Source: Paracoccaceae bacterium (lineage in GTDB: Bacteria > Pseudomonadota > Alphaproteobacteria > Rhodobacterales > Rhodobacteraceae). From it: a stretch of DNA of 64,000 bases. The notes beneath the pieces were generated by a model. It was not told the origin of the DNA and did not search any database. It saw only the letters and a program-made list of their open reading frames with translations. Where the stretch lies: the NCBI GenBank assembly GCA_003567315.1, contig PWZT01000037.1:124001-188000 (forward strand), in the 5' to 3' direction. The position numbers were made by a program, and so were the translations under genes. Below, piece by piece: positions 20,026 through 29,960 of the stretch. How positions within the stretch are numbered: position 1 is the first letter of the stretch; each line of letters begins with the position of its first letter.

Positions 20026-20060
20026 GCGCAGGGGATCATGACCCGAAACCGGAGGAGCAT

Positions 20061-20384
20061 ATGACAATCACCATTTATGGCATCAAGAGTTGCGACACCT
20101 GCCGCAAGGCACTCAAGGCCCTGCCAGAGGCCGCGTTTCGCGATATCCGCGCAACGCCGCTGAGCGCCGAGGAACGCGCCGAGTTTCATGCAGCCTTCGG
20201 CGACAAGCTCATCAACCGCGCCTCGACCACATGGCGCGGGCTGCCCGAGGAGACGCGCGCAGAGCCGGTCGAGACCTTGCTCGCAGCGCATCCAACCCTG
20301 ATGAAGCGCCCTGTCATCCGCGCGGGCGACGCGCTCCATCTGGGCTGGAAGGCTGATACGCAGGCGGCCCTTGGCTTGAAGTGA
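20061..20384 (+). CDS. ArsC/Spx-family protein (YffB-like)
   Basis: A 107-residue thioredoxin-fold protein with CDTC at residues 11-14 and a later Arg-Pro (MKRPVIRAGD) as in arsenate reductase-like proteins. Small YffB-type members are not proven arsenate reductases. GGAGGAG precedes the start. It lies downstream of the hydrolase, 35 bp away, and may be co-transcribed. Confidence 0.82.
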   Translation: MTITIYGIKSCDTCRKALKALPEAAFRDIRATPLSAEERAEFHAAFGDKLINRASTTWRGLPEETRAEPVETLLAAHPTLMKRPVIRAGDALHLGWKADTQAALGLK

Positions 20385-20402
20385 CGCGCCTGCCCGTTCA
20401 GA

Positions 20403-20609
20403 TCACAACAGTTTCAGATCACTCGCGGATTCGCGCCCGTCGCGGCCTGCGCGCAACTCATAAGCGATCTTCTGGTCGTCTGCGAGCCCGGTCAGCCCGG
20501 CGCGCTCGACGGCCGAGATATGCACGAACACATCCTTGCCGCCCCCTTCAGGCGCAATGAATCCGTAGCCCTTGGTTGTGTTGAACCATTTCACGGTGCC
20601 TGTCGGCAT
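20403..20609 (-). CDS. Cold-shock domain protein
   Basis: A 68-residue CspA-type single-stranded RNA/DNA-binding protein. MPTGTVKWFNTTKGYGFIAP carries RNP1 (KGYGFI), and DVFVHIS is RNP2. The start is fixed by MPTGTVKWFN; a longer upstream frame has no family similarity. It is convergent with the ArsC-like gene. Its ~210-bp upstream gap is long, as is common for structured cold-shock leaders. Confidence 0.95.
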   Translation of the reverse strand: MPTGTVKWFNTTKGYGFIAPEGGGKDVFVHISAVERAGLTGLADDQKIAYELRAGRDGRESASDLKLL

Positions 20610-20820
20610 CGGTCTTCTCCTCATTGTCTCACCCCGCGGCGGTATTGCCCCGGGAACGTTCAGCCAGGTCTTCCTTGGCCGGCTGCGAGAACAGAGGCGT
20701 CGTAGAAAGTCTGTCATCCCACACCGAATTTTGCCATAGCCGGGTTAAAACGCAAGCATTTTGCGGCTATTCCTGATGCCGGATCGGGTTTCGCCGAAGA
20801 TTCAGAAGGATGCCTGAAAG

Positions 20821-21177
20821 ATGCGCAATGCGGCGCTGACGCTCGGACCCATCGGCGGATTATGGGGGATGCTGGTCGGGTTTTTCAGCTTCGGCTACAC
20901 GGATTTGCTGATTCGCTTCCCCGAGCTTGCCGAGATCACCGGCGGCGTGGCCAATATGGCCATGATCCGCACCATGAGCCTCGCCGCCCCCATTCTGGCC
21001 ATCGCAGGCGCGGCGATGGCGCGCTCGGCCAATCTTGTCGGCGGGGTCTTGCTGCTGGTCGCGAGCGCGGGGATGTATCTCGCCTTCGGCTTCGGTGTGT
21101 TTACCATGCTCCCGATTTCCATGTGCGCGCTTGCAGGGCTGCTTGCCCTCGCCGCCCGTCGGCCCGATCCGCATTAA
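20821..21177 (+). CDS. Small membrane protein, unknown function
   Basis: A 118-residue protein with about four hydrophobic segments: 7-27, 46-65, 70-90 and 95-112. Glycine and alanine are abundant. No motif links it to a known enzyme. It lies between the cold-shock and rhlE genes, with its own 5' gap. Confidence 0.6.
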   Translation: MRNAALTLGPIGGLWGMLVGFFSFGYTDLLIRFPELAEITGGVANMAMIRTMSLAAPILAIAGAAMARSANLVGGVLLLVASAGMYLAFGFGVFTMLPISMCALAGLLALAARRPDPH

Positions 21178-21387
21178 ACGCTTGACTTCTCTGCCGTCCC
21201 GCCCCATTTGCCTTGCATCCGGGTCTTGCCGCGTGAGCAATTTGATCGACCCTGGCAGGGCATTCGGCCCGACACATGCTTCCCGACATCACGCGTGGGG
21301 GGCGGCGCATGACCTGCGCCCCCAAACCAGCCCCGGCCTTTGCCCGGGGCCTATCGCCTGTTGCGACAGGCCGTGAGAGGACTGACT

Positions 21388-22683
21388 TTGACTGATTTTA
21401 CCATGTTCGGGCTGCGCCCGGTGCTGATGAGCGGGCTGGAAGCCCACAAGCTGAGCACCCCCACCCCGATCCAGGCCCGCGCGATCCCGATGATCATGCA
21501 GGGCCGCGACATTCTGGGGCTGGCGCAAACCGGCACGGGCAAGACGCTGGCCTTCGGCCTGCCGCTGATGCATGCGCTGCTCGGCGCTGGTCGCCCTGCC
21601 CCCAAAACCACCCAGGCGCTGATCCTTGCGCCCACGCGCGAACTGGTCAACCAGATCGCCGAGACGCTGAACGGCTTCGCTCGCAAGACACCGCTCAAGG
21701 TGCAGCGGGTGGTGGGGGGCGCGGGGCTGAACCCGCAGATCCAGAAACTCGCCAAGGGCTGCGATATTCTCGTCGCCACGCCGGGCCGCCTGCTCGACCT
21801 GCTCGACCGCCGCGCGCTGACGCTCTCGGAAACGCAGATGCTGGTCCTCGACGAGGCTGACCAGATGCTCGATCTCGGCTTCATCCACGCCCTGCGCCGG
21901 ATCGCGGGGCTGCTGCCCAGGGAACGCCAGACGTTGATGTTCTCGGCCACCATGTCGAAACAGATGAACGAGATCGCGGACGCCTATCTCGACCACCCCG
22001 AGCGTATCCAGGTGGCCGCGCCCGGTCGCCCCGCCGAGAAGATCGACCAGTCCGTGCATTTCGTCGCCCATGGCGACAAGGCGCGGCTGCTGGAGGATTA
22101 TCTCAAGGCGCATCCCGAGGAGCGCGCGCTTGTCTTCGCGCGCACCAAGCATGGCGCGGAAAAGCTGATGAAGCTTCTGAACTCATGGGATATCCCGGCA
22201 GGCTCGATCCATGGCAACAAGAGCCAGGCGCAGCGCGAGCGCACGCTTCAGGCGTTCCGCGAGGGCCGCATCAATGTGCTGGTCGCAACCGATGTGGCTG
22301 CGCGCGGGATCGACATTCCCGATATGCGCCATGTCTACAACTATGAGCTGCCCGAAGTACCCGAGAATTATGTCCACCGCATCGGCCGCACAGCGCGCGC
22401 CGGGGCATCGGGGCGGGCCATCGCCTTCTGTGCGCCCGCTGAAATGGGCGATCTGCGCGCGATCGAGCGGCTGATGAAGCGCGATCTCGCAGTCGCTGGC
22501 GGGACGGCATGGCCCGATGAGCTGGCCGGCCCGGCCCGCGCGCAGGCACGCAAGCGCGGCCCCGCGCGCGGTGGCCCGCGCCCCGCGGCCAAACCGGCCC
22601 GCGCAGGCGGCAGGCGCCGCGCGCCCGGCAACAAATCGGGCGGCAAATCGGGTGGCAAGGACCGTGTGCGCCACTCGGCTTGA
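21388..22683 (+). CDS. rhlE: DEAD-box RNA helicase, RhlE type
   Basis: A 431-residue ATP-dependent RNA helicase. The Q motif is TPTPIQARAIP, motif I AQTGTGKT, Ia PTRELVNQ, II DEAD (VLDEADQMLDLGF), III SAT, and VI HRIGRTARAG. The C-terminal ~60 residues are rich in Arg, Gly and Lys, the usual unstructured RNA-binding tail. I take TTG at 21388, giving MTDFTMFGL, with GAGAGG upstream; ATG at 21403 is the alternative. It is convergent with mraY across a shared terminator. Confidence 0.92.
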   Translation: MTDFTMFGLRPVLMSGLEAHKLSTPTPIQARAIPMIMQGRDILGLAQTGTGKTLAFGLPLMHALLGAGRPAPKTTQALILAPTRELVNQIAETLNGFARKTPLKVQRVVGGAGLNPQIQKLAKGCDILVATPGRLLDLLDRRALTLSETQMLVLDEADQMLDLGFIHALRRIAGLLPRERQTLMFSATMSKQMNEIADAYLDHPERIQVAAPGRPAEKIDQSVHFVAHGDKARLLEDYLKAHPEERALVFARTKHGAEKLMKLLNSWDIPAGSIHGNKSQAQRERTLQAFREGRINVLVATDVAARGIDIPDMRHVYNYELPEVPENYVHRIGRTARAGASGRAIAFCAPAEMGDLRAIERLMKRDLAVAGGTAWPDELAGPARAQARKRGPARGGPRPAAKPARAGGRRRAPGNKSGGKSGGKDRVRHSA

Positions 22684-22693
22684 CCGCTCTTGC

Positions 22694-22722
22694 AAAACCC
22701 GGCCCCCGTGGCCGGGTTTTTT
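22694..22722. terminator. Bidirectional terminator between rhlE and mraY
   Basis: AAAACCCGGCC (22694-22704) pairs perfectly with GGCCGGGTTTT (22710-22720), giving a T-run on either strand. It closes rhlE from the left and the dcw transcript from the right. Confidence 0.88.
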
Positions 22723-22724
22723 CA

Positions 22725-23810
22725 TCACCGGATTTTCAGCGTCGCCAGCCCGATCAGCGCCAGCACCAGCGAGATGATCCAGAAGCGGATCACGATCTGC
22801 GGCTCGGCCCAGCCCTTCTTCTCGAAATGATGGTGAATCGGCGCCATCAGAAACACACGCTTGCCCGTGCGCTTGTAATACAGCACCTGAATCACCACCG
22901 ACAGCGTCTCGACCACGAAAATCCCGCCCACGATGGCGAGCACGATTTCATGCTTGGTCACCACCGCAATCGCCCCCAGCGCGCCCCCCAGCGCGAGCGA
23001 GCCGGTATCGCCCATGAACACCGCGGCAGGCGGCGCGTTATACCACAGGAACCCCAGCCCCCCACCGCAAAGCGCCGCGGCGAAGATGAGCAATTCGCCC
23101 ACGCCGGGCACATAATGCACATCCAGATAAGAGGTGAAATCGACACGCCCCACAGCATAGGCGATCACCCCCAGCGTGCCCGCCGCGATCATCACCGGCA
23201 TGATCGCCAACCCGTCGAGCCCATCGGTCAGGTTCACCGCATTCGCCGCGCCGAGGATGACGAAGGCGCCGAAGGGGATGAAGAACCAGCTCATATTGAA
23301 CAGCACTTCCTTGAAGACCGGCACCGCAAGCTGCCCCTGCAGCGCGGGCGGGTGCAACTGCATCGCCGCAAAGGTCGCAGCGAGCCCGATCACCGTGCCC
23401 ATCGCCAGCCGCACGCGCCCCGGCACGCCCTTGACGTTCCCGCGCGAGACCTTGGCCAGATCATCCGCGAAGCCGATCAGCCCGAAGCCCACAGTCACAA
23501 GCAGCACGATCCACACATAGCCATTGTCCAGCCGCGCCCAGAGCAGCGTGGCCAGCGTGAGCGCAGACAGGATCAGCAGCCCGCCCATGGTGGGCGTCCC
23601 GGTCTTGGTGAGCAGATGGCTTTCCGGGCCGTCATCGCGGATCGGCTGGCCATTCGTCTGGCGGCGGCGCAGCAGGTTGATCAACGGCTTGCCGAACAGG
23701 AAGCCGAAAAGCAGCGCGGTCAGAAACGCCGCCCCCGCCCGAAAGGTGATGTAGCGAAACAGGTTGAACCCGGGCACAGTGTCAGCAAACTCGGTCAGCC
23801 AGAAAAACAT
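22725..23810 (-). CDS. mraY: Phospho-N-acetylmuramoyl-pentapeptide transferase
   Basis: A 361-residue inner-membrane enzyme that makes lipid I from UDP-MurNAc-pentapeptide and undecaprenyl phosphate. About ten helices. The conserved catalytic loops are [19 protein letters not shown] and the C-terminal [12 protein letters not shown]. Full length. It is the last gene of this dcw segment and follows murF by 3 bp. The cluster stops here rather than running on to murD. Confidence 0.97.
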   Translation of the reverse strand: MFFWLTEFADTVPGFNLFRYITFRAGAAFLTALLFGFLFGKPLINLLRRRQTNGQPIRDDGPESHLLTKTGTPTMGGLLILSALTLATLLWARLDNGYVWIVLLVTVGFGLIGFADDLAKVSRGNVKGVPGRVRLAMGTVIGLAATFAAMQLHPPALQGQLAVPVFKEVLFNMSWFFIPFGAFVILGAANAVNLTDGLDGLAIMPVMIAAGTLGVIAYAVGRVDFTSYLDVHYVPGVGELLIFAAALCGGGLGFLWYNAPPAAVFMGDTGSLALGGALGAIAVVTKHEIVLAIVGGIFVVETLSVVIQVLYYKRTGKRVFLMAPIHHHFEKKGWAEPQIVIRFWIISLVLALIGLATLKIR

Positions 23811-23813
23811 GGG

Positions 23814-25244
23814 TCAGACATCCTCTCCAGCGGGTGATGCGGCCTCGAGATTGCGCAGCCCGTCCACCACGCGCGAGACAAAACTCGATTTCGAGCCCTT
23901 CACCAGCACAATATCCCCCGGCGCGACCAGAAGATGCGCGATCTGCGCCAGATCCTCGGCCTGCGCGACCTGCCGCCCGCGCTTGCGATGCGGCAGGGCT
24001 GCGTGCAGCGCGGCCATGCGCGGGCCGACACAATGCACCAGATCGACCGCGCGCATGGCCGGAAGCTCCGCAAGCGCGCGATGCATCGCGACCTCATCGG
24101 GGCCAAGCTCCAGCATATCGCCCAGAATCGCGATGCGCCGCCCACCCGCGCCGCCGTCGTCGCGCGCGGGAGTCATGGTCGCGAGCATCTCGAGCGCCGC
24201 CTCCAGCGAGGCAGGGTTGGCATTGAACGCATCATCGATCAGCGTGAAGGACAGATCTTCCACCGGGTCGAGCATGATCTTCTCGCGCAAGCCCCGGCCC
24301 GAGGGCGGCTGCCAGCGCCCCAGCGCCAGCGCCGCGCGCGCCAGATCGCAGCCCAGCGCCTGCGCCACGGCCAGACAGCCCAGCGCGTTGGTGCCGAAAT
24401 GCGCGCCGGCATTGGCCAGCCGCACAGCAAGGCGCAACTGCCCGATCTGCGCGCGCATCACCAGCGCATGTTCGGTCTGGGCCATGTCATGCAGCCGGAT
24501 CTCGGGCGCGGTCTTGCCAAACGGCAGGCAGGTCGCGCCCGATGCCTCTGCCGCTGCGGCCAGGATCGGGCTTGTGGCCAGATCGCTGGGGTATATTGCA
24601 TGAGCATCTCGCGCGAGCCCGTTGAAAATACTGGCTTTCTCTTCCGCGATGCCGTCGATGCTGTCGAAGGCTTCGAGATGCGCGGGCGCGATGGTGGTGA
24701 TCATGGCGACATGCGGGCGGGCGAGGTGGGCCAGAGGCGCGATCTCGCCGGGATGGTTCATCCCGATCTCGATCACGGCGAATTCGGTCTCGGGATGCAG
24801 CCGCGCCAGCGTGACCGGCACGCCCCAGTGATTGTTGAAACTCGCCTCGGCGGCCTGCACGGCCCCGAAATCCGACAGCATCACGCGCAGCATTTCCTTG
24901 GTCGAGGTCTTGCCGACCGAGCCCGTCACCGCGATCACCCGCGCCTTTGCCCGCGCGCGCCCGGCCGCGCCGAGTGCTGTCAGCGCCGCCATGACATCGG
25001 CCACCAGCAGCAGCGGCGCATCCTCGGCCACGCCCTCGGGCCGGTAAGCCACCAGTGCAGCGGCTGCGCCCTTTTCCAGCGCCTGCGCCACGAAATCATG
25101 CCCGTCGCGCGCCGCTGTGAGCGCCACGAACAGATCGCCCGGCTGCAAGCTGCGCGTGTCGATCGAAATGCCGCTGGCCTGCCAGTCGCCAATGGCCTGC
25201 CCGCCTGTTGCCTTCGCGGCTTCTGCGGCGCTCCAGAGGCTCAT
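23814..25244 (-). CDS. murF: UDP-MurNAc-tripeptide:D-Ala-D-Ala ligase
   Basis: A 476-residue cytoplasmic Mur ligase that adds D-Ala-D-Ala to the wall precursor. Three domains: the N-terminal substrate domain (DTRSLQPGDLFVAL), the ATP domain with P-loop GSVGKTSTKE and IEIGMNHPGEI, and a C-terminal domain with DDAFNANPASLEAAL. Its ATG overlaps the murE stop by 4 bp. Confidence 0.97.
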   Translation of the reverse strand: MSLWSAAEAAKATGGQAIGDWQASGISIDTRSLQPGDLFVALTAARDGHDFVAQALEKGAAAALVAYRPEGVAEDAPLLLVADVMAALTALGAAGRARAKARVIAVTGSVGKTSTKEMLRVMLSDFGAVQAAEASFNNHWGVPVTLARLHPETEFAVIEIGMNHPGEIAPLAHLARPHVAMITTIAPAHLEAFDSIDGIAEEKASIFNGLARDAHAIYPSDLATSPILAAAAEASGATCLPFGKTAPEIRLHDMAQTEHALVMRAQIGQLRLAVRLANAGAHFGTNALGCLAVAQALGCDLARAALALGRWQPPSGRGLREKIMLDPVEDLSFTLIDDAFNANPASLEAALEMLATMTPARDDGGAGGRRIAILGDMLELGPDEVAMHRALAELPAMRAVDLVHCVGPRMAALHAALPHRKRGRQVAQAEDLAQIAHLLVAPGDIVLVKGSKSSFVSRVVDGLRNLEAASPAGEDV

Positions 25245-26743
25245 GCCCGTGCCTCCAGCGCCGCAATCGCGACCGAGGCTTGTTCGACATCATCGAAGGG
25301 ATAGACCGTCTCGCCCACGATCTGCCCGGTCTCATGCCCCTTGCCCGCGATCAGCAGCGCATCCCCCGGCCCCAGCGCATCGACCGCGCGCAAGATCGCC
25401 TCGGCGCGGTCGCCGACCTCATTCGCCTCGGGGCAGGCTTGCAGAATCTCTGCACGGATGACCCCCGGATCCTCGGATCTTGGGTTGTCGTCTGTCACAT
25501 ATGCAACATCGGCGTTCTCAGCCGCCGACTTGCCCATCAATGGCCGCTTGCCCCGGTCGCGGTCGCCGCCCGCGCCGAAAACGACCAGAAGCCGGCCCAT
25601 CACATGCGGGCGCAGCGCCTGAAGCGCCACCTCCAGCGCCGCAGGCGTGTGCGCGTAATCCACGAAAACCGGCGCGCCATTGGCCCGCCTGCCCGCCAGT
25701 TGCATCCGCCCGCGCACACCCTCGAGCCGCGCGAGCCGCATCGCGACCTCGCCCATCTCGGCCCCGCAGGCCAGCACCAGCCCGACGGCTGCGAGCACAT
25801 TCTCGGCCTGAAACCCGCCGATCAGCGGCAGATGCTCCTGATAAACCCGCCCGTCATAGGAAAAGCGCAGGATCTGCCCCTCGGCCTCATAACGCTGGCC
25901 CAGAATACGCAGATCGGCCTCGGCATGGCGCCCGATGGTCAGCGTCCCCTGCCCGCGCGCCTCGGCAATCGCGAGGATTTCGGCTCCCGCCGCATCCTCC
26001 ATATTGATCACCGCCACCCCGTCATCGGGCAGCAGCCTCGTGAAAAGCTGCGCCTTGGCAGCCAGATAGGCCTCCATCGAGGCGTGATAATCCAGATGAT
26101 CCTGCGAGAGATTGGTAAAGGCCGCCGCCTGCAACTCCACCCCATCCAGCCGCCGCTGCTCCAACCCGTGCGAGGACGCCTCCATCGCCGCATGGGTGAC
26201 ACCTGCTTGCGCCATCTCGGCGAGCAGGCGGTGCAGCGTGATCGGGTCGGGCGTGGTATGCGCAAGCGGCGCGGCAAACGCACCCTCGATGCCGGTCGTG
26301 CCGATATTGACCGCCTCATGGCCCAGCGCCATCCAGATCTGGCGCGTGAAACTCGCCACGGAAGTCTTGCCATTGGTGCCCGTGACCGCGACCATCACCT
26401 CGGGCTGTGCCCCGAACCACAGCGCCGCCGCCCCGGCCAAAGCCGCGCGCGGGTCCTGCGCCAGCACCAGCGCCGCGTTGCTGCCAGCCAGCGCCTCGGC
26501 CGCCAGATCAGCGCCTTCGCGATCCGTCAGGATCGCCGCCGCGCCCATGCGCAGCGCATAGCTGATGAATTCGCCGCCATGCACACGGCTGCCCGGCAAG
26601 GCCGCGAACAACCCGCCCTCGCAAACCGCCCGGCTGTCGATGGCCAGACCATGCACCGTGACATTCTCTCCGCGGCTCGGGCTCAGACCCAGAGCAGAGA
26701 GCGGACGGGGGGGCAGATCGGTCACGCGCGATATTCCCTTCAC
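25241..26743 (-). CDS. murE: UDP-MurNAc-dipeptide:meso-diaminopimelate ligase
   Basis: A 500-residue Mur ligase adding the third stem-peptide residue. Landmarks are DSRAVCEGGLFAAL, the P-loop GTNGKTSVASF, MEASSHGLEQRR and VDYAHTPAALE. The motif DDNPRSEDP is the family's meso-diaminopimelate selector, so the wall is of the common Gram-negative type. It lies 69 bp after ftsI and overlaps murF. Confidence 0.97.
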   Translation of the reverse strand: MKGISRVTDLPPRPLSALGLSPSRGENVTVHGLAIDSRAVCEGGLFAALPGSRVHGGEFISYALRMGAAAILTDREGADLAAEALAGSNAALVLAQDPRAALAGAAALWFGAQPEVMVAVTGTNGKTSVASFTRQIWMALGHEAVNIGTTGIEGAFAAPLAHTTPDPITLHRLLAEMAQAGVTHAAMEASSHGLEQRRLDGVELQAAAFTNLSQDHLDYHASMEAYLAAKAQLFTRLLPDDGVAVINMEDAAGAEILAIAEARGQGTLTIGRHAEADLRILGQRYEAEGQILRFSYDGRVYQEHLPLIGGFQAENVLAAVGLVLACGAEMGEVAMRLARLEGVRGRMQLAGRRANGAPVFVDYAHTPAALEVALQALRPHVMGRLLVVFGAGGDRDRGKRPLMGKSAAENADVAYVTDDNPRSEDPGVIRAEILQACPEANEVGDRAEAILRAVDALGPGDALLIAGKGHETGQIVGETVYPFDDVEQASVAIAALEARA

Positions 26744-26812
26744 GACAGCATGGGTGGCGCCTGTTACTCCAGTTCGGCGGCCCTGTTCAATGGCTCATAT
26801 CACGCGCGCCGC

Positions 26813-28594
26813 TCACTGCGCGGCGGCCAGCGCAGCTTCGGCGGCCGAGACAGAGCCCGGGCGCAAGCCCAGCAGCGGCGCGATGCGGCGCGTGATCTCG
26901 GCCGAGACCGGCACAGCCGTCCAGCCCGCCGTGCGCCTTGGCTCGGGGCCGGTCGTGTCCACTGGCTCATCCAGCGTCACGATCAGCGTATAGCGCGGCT
27001 CATGCGATGGAAAGACGCTCGCGAAGGTCGCGAGCACTGCGTTTTCCTTGTAGCCGCCGCCCTGCGGATTGGGTTTGTCGGCAGAGCCGGTCTTGCCGCC
27101 CACCGGATAACCCGGGATGCGCGCAAAAGACGCCGTGCCCTCCTGCACCACCTGATGCAGCATCAGCTTGATCTGCTCGGAAGCGCGCTCGGAAATCAGC
27201 CGCTCGCCGGGCTGCACCTGGTCCTGGCGCAACAGCGTGGGCGTGACCCTGTAGCCGCCATTGACCAGCGCGGAATATCCCGCCGCCAGCGCCAGCGGGC
27301 TGGTGGACATGCCATGCCCGTAAGAGATTGTCATGACCGAGAGTTCGGACCAGCGATCGGGCAGCAGCGGGCGCGCGCGCCCGGCCTCGGCCAGTTCCAG
27401 CGGCATCGAGCTCAACAGCCCGAATTTGCGCAGGAATTCCTGCTGACGCTCCGCGCCGATAGGCTGCATGATGCGCGCGGTGCCGATATTCGAGGATTTG
27501 ACCATCACATCCTTGACCGACAACTCCGGCCCGTAATTGCGGAAATCGCGGATGCGGAAGCGCCCCCATGTCAGCGGCCCGCGCGTGTCGATCTTGCTCG
27601 CGGGCGTGACCTCACCCTCATCGAGCGCCTGCGCGACCGCGAAGGTCTTCATCACCGAGCCAAGTTCGTAATAGCCCTGCACGGCGCGGTTGAAGAGCGG
27701 GCTGTCGGCCGGCTCGCCCTCCGTCGGCGGGGGCGGGCGATTATTCGGGTCGAAATCGGGCAGCGAGACAAGGCTGATCACCTCGCCCGTTTGCACATCC
27801 ATCACCACAGCGGTCGCGCCGCGCGCGTTGAGCATGCGCTTGCCGCCCTCAAGCACCTCGGTCACCGCCGCCTGCACACTCAGATCGAGCGACAGGCGCA
27901 GCGGCTCGTCGATCAGATCGGGGTCGCGCAGCCGATCCTCGAAATAAAGCTCGGTGCCCGCCACCCCGATCACCTCCGCCGCGCGCACCCCCTGCTGGCC
28001 ATAGCTTGCCCCGCCCAGAATATGCGCCGCGATCCGGCCATTTGGATAAACCCGCATCTCGCGCGGCGCAAAGAGCAGGCCGGGCTCGCCAATATCATGC
28101 ACCGCCTGCATCTGCTCGGGCGAGAGGCGCGAGCGGATCCAGATGAAGCGGCGATTGGGGTCGGTGAAGCGCGCGGTCATGCGGTCGGCATCGACATCGG
28201 GGAAGATCCGCGCGAGTTCGCGCGCGGCGTGTTCCGGCGCGACCATGCGCCGGGTTTCGGCATAGAGCGCATGCGTGGCCATGTTGCTGGCCAGCACGCG
28301 GCCATTGCGATCCACGATATCAGCGCGCGCGCTCGAGATATCCTCGATCACACCGCGCGACACTTCAATCGGTGCCGTGGCCGCCAGCAGCCCCATCCGC
28401 GCGCCGAGCACGACAAAGGCGCACACAAACAAGAGCGCGAGCGCGAGCAGTCGCGTCTCGGCCCGCGAGCGCGCGTGATCGCGGGCGGCTTCCTGGCGCA
28501 GCCGCCGGTTTTCGCGCTCGATCAGATCGGGGTTTTCGCCCTTCTCGCGCGCCTGCAACACACGGGCGAGCGGGCGCAATGGGGTGCGGATCAT
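26813..28594 (-). CDS. ftsI: Septal peptidoglycan transpeptidase FtsI (PBP3)
   Basis: A 593-residue bitopic membrane protein that cross-links septal wall. A cytoplasmic basic tail precedes one transmembrane helix (about 50-70), then a pedestal with DIVDRNGRVLASN and the penicillin-binding domain. The catalytic Ser is about residue 313 in GSVMKTF, the second motif is SSN and the third KTG (VGGKTGSADK). Its start overlaps the ftsL stop by 4 bp. Confidence 0.96.
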   Translation of the reverse strand: MIRTPLRPLARVLQAREKGENPDLIERENRRLRQEAARDHARSRAETRLLALALLFVCAFVVLGARMGLLAATAPIEVSRGVIEDISSARADIVDRNGRVLASNMATHALYAETRRMVAPEHAARELARIFPDVDADRMTARFTDPNRRFIWIRSRLSPEQMQAVHDIGEPGLLFAPREMRVYPNGRIAAHILGGASYGQQGVRAAEVIGVAGTELYFEDRLRDPDLIDEPLRLSLDLSVQAAVTEVLEGGKRMLNARGATAVVMDVQTGEVISLVSLPDFDPNNRPPPPTEGEPADSPLFNRAVQGYYELGSVMKTFAVAQALDEGEVTPASKIDTRGPLTWGRFRIRDFRNYGPELSVKDVMVKSSNIGTARIMQPIGAERQQEFLRKFGLLSSMPLELAEAGRARPLLPDRWSELSVMTISYGHGMSTSPLALAAGYSALVNGGYRVTPTLLRQDQVQPGERLISERASEQIKLMLHQVVQEGTASFARIPGYPVGGKTGSADKPNPQGGGYKENAVLATFASVFPSHEPRYTLIVTLDEPVDTTGPEPRRTAGWTAVPVSAEITRRIAPLLGLRPGSVSAAEAALAAAQ

Positions 28595-28965
28595 GGCTCG
28601 TTCTCCTCGCTACGTCCCAAGACCGACTCGATCGCGCCGAAGACCTCGATCCCGTCTTCCAGATCGGCCCCGAAATCGGGCATCGGATAGGCGATCTCGC
28701 CGATCTCGCCGAAATGCAGCGCCGTCATGGGCACCAGCTTGAGCTTTTCAAAATTGAGATCGACCAGTTCCCGCAGCCGGTCGTGGCGGTTGAGATAGGC
28801 CCATTCGGCGCGCTGCATGCGCAGCGACTCCTCGAGACCCGCGATCTCGCGCTCCAGTGCGCGGCGTTCATTCATCGCACTTTGCGTCAGATGGTTCTCG
28901 CGATACGCCCAGGCCGCAAGCGCGATAACCCCCAGCGTGGTGCAAAGATAGAGCAGACTGCGCAT
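28591..28965 (-). CDS. ftsL: Cell division protein FtsL
   Basis: A 124-residue bitopic protein: one hydrophobic N-terminal segment (MRSLLYLCTTLGVIALAAWA), then a coiled coil (ERRALEREIAGLEESLRMQRAEWAYLN), then an acidic tail. Sequence conservation is always low in FtsL; the length, topology and place between rsmH and ftsI make the call. It recruits FtsI and activates septal synthesis. Confidence 0.9.
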   Translation of the reverse strand: MRSLLYLCTTLGVIALAAWAYRENHLTQSAMNERRALEREIAGLEESLRMQRAEWAYLNRHDRLRELVDLNFEKLKLVPMTALHFGEIGEIAYPMPDFGADLEDGIEVFGAIESVLGRSEENEP

Positions 28966-28967
28966 CC

Positions 28968-29960
28968 TTACCGTCCCTTCTCGCGTGCAAGCGCGGGCAA
29001 TCCCAGACCTGCGCGATCCACTGGCCCCGCAGGCGCCTCCAGCCGTTCGGCCATGCGCAGCCGTGCCGAGCGCGCGCGCGGGTTCTGCGCCAATTCCGCA
29101 TCATCCGCGCTGATGCCGCGTTTCTCGATCAGGCGGAAACGCGGCGCGATCACTTCGGGCGCGGGCGCGTGGCGGCTGCCCCCGCCACCCTGCCCTGCGC
29201 GCGCGGCCAGAAAGCGTTTGACCACGCGATCCTCCATCGAATGAAAGCTGACCACGGCGAGCTTGCCGCCCGGCTTCAGCGCCCGCTCGGCGGCCTCAAG
29301 CCCTGCGACCAGCGCCTCGAACTCGGCATTCACGGCGATGCGCAGCGCCTGAAAGCTGCGTGTGGCCGGGTGGCTCTGGCCGGGTTTCGGGCGCGGCAGG
29401 CAGGCGCTGACGATGCCGGCGAGGTGCAGCGTGGTCTCGATCGGGGCCTCCTGCCGGGCCGCGACAATCGCGCGCGCTATGCGGCGCGCGGCGCGTTCCT
29501 CGCCGTAATGAAAGAGAATATCGGCGAGTGTGGCTTCTTCCGCCTCATTGACCAGATCGCGCGCTGACACGCCGCTTTGCGACATGCGCATGTCGAGCGG
29601 GCCATCCTTGGCGAAGGAAAACCCGCGCGCGGCCTGGTCAAGCTGCATCGAGGACACGCCCAGATCGAGCACCACCCCATCGACCAGCCCGCCTGCATGC
29701 GCGTCCAGTTCCGCGAAATTGCCCGCCACCAGCGTCACCCGCGCCCCATATGCGTGCGCCCAGCCTTTCGCCATCTCCAGCGCCAGCGGGTCGCGGTCGA
29801 TCCCGATGAGATGCGCGGCACCCGCCTCCAGCAGCCCGCGCGCATAGCCCCCCGCGCCCAGCGTGCCATCGACCCAGACGCCCCGGATCGGGGCCAGATG
29901 CTGCAGGATCGGGCGCAGCAGAACCGGAACATGCGGGGTCTCGGGTGCGCCCTGCATCAC
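28968..29960 (-). CDS. rsmH: 16S rRNA (cytosine-1402-N4)-methyltransferase
   Basis: A 330-residue SAM-dependent methyltransferase (formerly MraW) acting on the decoding centre of 16S r[16 protein letters not shown] opens the protein, the SAM site is [17 protein letters not shown], and [19 protein letters not shown] and [13 protein letters not shown] are family blocks. The start overlaps the mraZ stop by 4 bp. Confidence 0.97.
   Translation of the reverse strand: MMQGAPETPHVPVLLRPILQHLAPIRGVWVDGTLGAGGYARGLLEAGAAHLIGIDRDPLALEMAKGWAHAYGARVTLVAGNFAELDAHAGGLVDGVVLDLGVSSMQLDQAARGFSFAKDGPLDMRMSQSGVSARDLVNEAEEATLADILFHYGEERAARRIARAIVAARQEAPIETTLHLAGIVSACLPRPKPGQSHPATRSFQALRIAVNAEFEALVAGLEAAERALKPGGKLAVVSFHSMEDRVVKRFLAARAGQGGGGSRHAPAPEVIAPRFRLIEKRGISADDAELAQNPRARSARLRMAERLEAPAGPVDRAGLGLPALAREKGR

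Noticed and set aside
25208-28690. 1160-codon plus-strand open frame opposite murE and ftsI
   Set aside because: Antisense to conserved murE and ftsI; composition is typical of frame shadows.
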